Origin: Allobosea sp.
Lineage (GTDB): Bacteria; Pseudomonadota; Alphaproteobacteria; Rhizobiales; Beijerinckiaceae
Length of the DNA: 64,000 nt
Assembly: GCF_030695125.1 (NCBI RefSeq)
Contig: NZ_JAUYTP010000029.1
Location: 496,001 to 560,000, forward strand
Reading direction: 5' to 3'
The position numbers and the translations under genes are program-made. Positions 60,953-64,000 of this stretch are shown here, in pieces. The notes under the pieces were generated by a model. It had not been told where the DNA came from. It saw only the letters and a list, made by a program, of their open reading frames with translations, and searched no databases. Each line of letters starts with the position of its first letter. The first letter of the stretch is position 1.

Positions 60953-63900
60953 TCAGAAGCTCCAGCGGATTTGGGCGGAGCCGCCATAGCGGCGCGTCCT
61001 GACCGACACTTCGGCGTCGCCGCGCAGACCGAGGCTGACACGATCCGAGATCGCGGCGTCGAGCCCCGCGGCAAGCAGCGCGCTGTCGGCGTCGGGTCGC
61101 GCGCCGCGCGTGACGAAGGCGGAGCCCGGCAGGGCGGAGAGGCTCGCCGTGATCTGCGCGTCGCGCCGGTGGTAATGCGCCCAGGCCGCGCGGAGATGGC
61201 CCCGCACCGGCACGCCTCCGACGACGGCTTGCGCCTCCACTTCCAGACCCAGTTCAGAGCGGCTGGCGATGTCGCTGCGCCCGGCGACCGCCAGCGCCGC
61301 GGCCTGGCTGCCGAAAGCGGGGCGCTCGACGAAGGTGGGGGTCCGCACCGCCACCGCCTGCAGCGCTGCCAGTGGCGAGACGGTGAAGCCGGAACCCACG
61401 AGGACAGGCAAACGCGCCTGCAGCCGGCCGCTCCACGCCGTGCTGGCATAGGACGAGACCAGCCCGCCGCCGAGCACCGGGATGCTGCGCGAGACGTCGG
61501 TGTCGATCCGGGCAAAGGCGGCCGCCGCCGAGAGATCGAGCGCGCCGAGCTGCGTCATGCCGTAGAGGCCCGCCTGCACGACGTCGCTCTCGACCCGGCC
61601 GAGCCCGCCCGCCAGAGAAGCCCGCGCCTTGCCGCCCGCCACGGCAAGGCCGGCGAGGCTGTTGGCGCCAAGCCTGATGTCGAGGCCGGCCGCCATGTGG
61701 GCCTCGTCGAGATCGCGGCGCGCCGTGCCGAGCCGGGCCGAGCCCTCGCTGCGGCCGGCGCCGCCGGAGGCCGATCCCCAGAGCGCATAGGACGGCGGGG
61801 CGAGCCGGCCCGGAGCGAGCGGCGCATCGCTCACCGCAACCGATCCGGAGCTGAAGCTGGCGAACCCCGGTCCCGGGGTACCGGGAGAGAGGCGCCCGGC
61901 CAGGCCGCTGTCGAGCATGGTGGCCAGGAACTGGCCGGACAGGCGGTGGCCGATCGCGGGCGTGGCGGCATGGACCTCGCCTGAGAGCTGGTTCACCGCC
62001 GCCGGGATCGCCGCCGCCGGCAGGTTGTAGAGCGGAAACAGCGCCGAGGGGTCGGCGCCATCGGCCACCACACGGTCGATCGCCGTGGCGACGGCGAGCG
62101 CATTGGGCGATCCCGTCGCGCCGGCTGGCGGTGTCAGCGAGCCCGCTGGTGGCGCTGTGCCCGGATCTCCCGAGCCCGGGGTCGAGGGATCGGGCGCGCC
62201 CGCACCGGGCGACGTCGGGTCGGTGACGATCGGCACGAGCGGGCGCGGCGTCAGCGTCAGTTGCACGTCCTGGGTTGTATAGCTCACCGTCGAGGTGACG
62301 CCGTCGCCGAAGCTGCCTGTGGCATCCACCGTGCTGAAGGTGCCGCTGCGCCCGCCCGCGGCCGAGAGCAGCGTGTAGGGGCTGTTGAAGCTGTAGCTGC
62401 CGCCGAGCGGCACGAGCTGCAGCCGGCCCGCCAGAGCGGCGGTTCCCGTCACCACGATCCGGTCGGCGAGCGGGCCCTGCAGCTCGGCGCGATAGGTCGA
62501 GGCCGCATCGAGCGTCAGGTCGCCGTCGATCGTCAGCGTCCCCGGCGAATTGCCAGGCGACAGCGTGCCGCCGGCCACGGTGACCGAGGGAACCGTGCCC
62601 GAGCCGCCGAGCGTGGCGCCCGCATTGAGCGCGACGCCGGAGGAGTTGGCGATCGAGCCGTTCACCACGAGCGTGCCGCCATTGACCGTGGTCGCGCCGG
62701 CATAGCCGTTCACGCCCGAAAGCGTGAGCGCGCCGGTGCCGGTCTTGGTCAGGCTGCCATTCCCGTCCGGCCCGAGATCGCCGGCGAACTGGCTGTCGCC
62801 ATTGCTGCCGCCGACGGTCAGCCGGCGCCCGGTGCCGAACGTCACCCGGGTATCCGCAGACCCGGCGAGCGCGCCGATGCTCTGGTCTCCCGTGACGAGA
62901 AGGCGCGAATTGGCCCCGCTGAGGGTCACGACCGCCAACGGCGACAGCGCGTTGGGGTTGACCGCCTCGAAGCCCGCTCCGCCCGAGATGGTGATCGCGC
63001 GCGAGTTGGGCAGCGTTCCCCCGGGGCCGATCCGCAGCAGACCGCCCGAGACATTGGTTGGGCCGGAATAGGAGCTGGCCCCGGTCAGGTCCTGGCTGTT
63101 CGCGCCGGTCTTCGTCAGCCCGCCGGTCCCGGTGATGGTGCCGGCGAAGCTTGCATTCCCGCTGCCCCCGAGCGTCAGCATGGCGAAGCCGAGCGAGACG
63201 CTCCCGCCCGCCGTTCCGGCCAGGCTGGCGACGCTCTGGCTGAAATTGGACAGCGACCAGGCGCCGCCGTTGACGGTGACCGCGGTCGCGGCGGGCAGTG
63301 CATTGGCGGTGCCCATCCTCAGGGTGCCGCCATTGACGATCGTCGCCCCGGTATAAGTGCTGACGCCGGCCAGCGTCAGCGTGCCCGTACCCTCCTTGGT
63401 GAGCCCGCCGCCGCTGCCGGAGATCTCGCCGTCGAAGGTCGAACTGGCGTTCTGCGAGCCGGCGGTGAGGCGTGATCCCAGCCCCAGCGCGATCACCCCG
63501 CCGCCGCTCAGCCCGTTCACGGCCAGGGCGGAGTTGAGCCTGTAGGTCCCGTCGACCTGAAGGTTCGTCGCCGTCTCGACGACGGCGGGATTATTCGTGG
63601 TGAGCGTCCCGCCGGGCCGGACCTCGAGCGTGCCGATGCTGGCGCCGACGCCGGTCCAGACGGTGTCGCCCGAGAAGATCAGGCGCGACGGGCCGGTGAT
63701 GCCGGTCGAGAAGGTGCCGCCGCGGATGGACAGCGACGCGGAGGCGCTGCCGATTTCGCCGCTGCCTTCGAGGCGCCTGATCACCGCATCGAAAGCCCCG
63801 AACTGGAGCGTCGCGCCGGCATTGATCGTGAACAGGTCGATCGAGTTCCCGAAATCATCGATCCCGAACGTGTTGGGGCCGCCGGCGACGACATTGCCGC

Positions 63901-64000
63901 CCTCGATGATCACCTGCCCGCGCAGGCCGCCCACCCCGTTCCAGCTGGTCACGGTGATATTCCCGGTATCGCTGGTCGAGCCGAAATAGAGGATCGCATC
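60953..64000 (-). CDS. Autotransporter adhesin (partial, N-terminus outside window)
   Basis: About 1015 residues are visible and the frame stays open at the window edge. The passenger consists of repeated autotransporter-associated beta-strand units (for example GTGGLTKTGANSQDLTGASSYSGPTNVSGG and similar at about 40-residue intervals), which fold as a beta-helix. A Pro/Gly/Ser linker (about PTSPGAGAPDPSTPGSG) leads to the C-terminal beta-barrel (about the last 290 residues, from YALWGSASGGAG) that ends in Phe (RYGGSAQIRWSF), as required for outer-membrane assembly. The signal peptide and start are not in view. Probable surface attachment or aggregation role. Confidence 0.9.
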   Translation of the reverse strand, partial: DAILYFGSTSDTGNITVTSWNGVGGLRGQVIIEGGNVVAGGPNTFGIDDFGNSIDLFTINAGATLQFGAFDAVIRRLEGSGEIGSASASLSIRGGTFSTGITGPSRLIFSGDTVWTGVGASIGTLEVRPGGTLTTNNPAVVETATNLQVDGTYRLNSALAVNGLSGGGVIALGLGSRLTAGSQNASSTFDGEISGSGGGLTKEGTGTLTLAGVSTYTGATIVNGGTLRMGTANALPAATAVTVNGGAWSLSNFSQSVASLAGTAGGSVSLGFAMLTLGGSGNASFAGTITGTGGLTKTGANSQDLTGASSYSGPTNVSGGLLRIGPGGTLPNSRAITISGGAGFEAVNPNALSPLAVVTLSGANSRLLVTGDQSIGALAGSADTRVTFGTGRRLTVGGSNGDSQFAGDLGPDGNGSLTKTGTGALTLSGVNGYAGATTVNGGTLVVNGSIANSSGVALNAGATLGGSGTVPSVTVAGGTLSPGNSPGTLTIDGDLTLDAASTYRAELQGPLADRIVVTGTAALAGRLQLVPLGGSYSFNSPYTLLSAAGGRSGTFSTVDATGSFGDGVTSTVSYTTQDVQLTLTPRPLVPIVTDPTSPGAGAPDPSTPGSGDPGTAPPAGSLTPPAGATGSPNALAVATAIDRVVADGADPSALFPLYNLPAAAIPAAVNQLSGEVHAATPAIGHRLSGQFLATMLDSGLAGRLSPGTPGPGFASFSSGSVAVSDAPLAPGRLAPPSYALWGSASGGAGRSEGSARLGTARRDLDEAHMAAGLDIRLGANSLAGLAVAGGKARASLAGGLGRVESDVVQAGLYGMTQLGALDLSAAAAFARIDTDVSRSIPVLGGGLVSSYASTAWSGRLQARLPVLVGSGFTVSPLAALQAVAVRTPTFVERPAFGSQAAALAVAGRSDIASRSELGLEVEAQAVVGGVPVRGHLRAAWAHYHRRDAQITASLSALPGSAFVTRGARPDADSALLAAGLDAAISDRVSLGLRGDAEVSVRTRRYGGSAQIRWSF

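Overview
The window reads as a chromosomal segment of a GC-rich alphaproteobacterium, most likely order Hyphomicrobiales (Bosea or Beijerinckiaceae-like). The basis is the very high GC content, the conserved block of Suv3-type helicase, S4 protein, FdxA and CarD, short intergenic gaps with many 4-nt ATGA overlaps, and dyad-rich intergenic repeats. No phage, insertion sequence or CRISPR array was recognised.

Left part (1-12.7 kb) is mostly housekeeping: an HlyD-type adaptor cut by the window edge, a MerR regulator with a visible operator, an epoxide-hydrolase-like enzyme, the helicase/S4/FdxA/CarD block, a dienelactone hydrolase, an M48 lipoprotein protease paired with a nuclease-fold secreted protein, tRNA-Arg(CCU) and a Crp/Fnr regulator. 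From 12.7 to 18.2 kb lies an RND efflux operon (lipoprotein hydrolase, adaptor, permease). From 18.2 to 23.6 kb lie a small Cys-rich secreted protein, a MscS channel, a small exported protein and a two-component system. The dyad CCCAT-N4-ATGGG occurs upstream of all of these, so they may form one regulon. From 23.8 to 31.9 kb is a carbohydrate ABC importer with a GH31 glycosidase and a divergent LacI regulator whose palindromic operator lies in the promoter spacer.

The most interesting part is 32.0-60.9 kb, an amide-catabolism island. It holds six amidase-signature hydrolases, five of them directly preceded by a 62-69 residue AtzG-like protein. It also holds two isochorismatase-fold cysteine hydrolases, an asparaginase-fold enzyme lacking a canonical catalytic Asp, an FmdA-type acetamidase/formamidase, one peptide/opine-type ABC importer with two paralogous binding proteins, three EamA exporters, an AbrB-type membrane protein and a GntR/FCD regulator. 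Four transcription units start with the same module: a 12-bp palindrome ATTG-N4-CAAT, exactly 10 bp, then a consensus sigma-54 (-24/-12) promoter. A fifth unit has a variant arrangement. This points to nitrogen-scavenging control (sigma-54) combined with specific control, probably by the GntR protein encoded in the island. The substrate cannot be named from sequence; amides, carbamoyl compounds or ureides are the reasonable class.

The window ends inside a large autotransporter adhesin (60.9-64.0 kb, minus strand) whose N-terminus lies outside.
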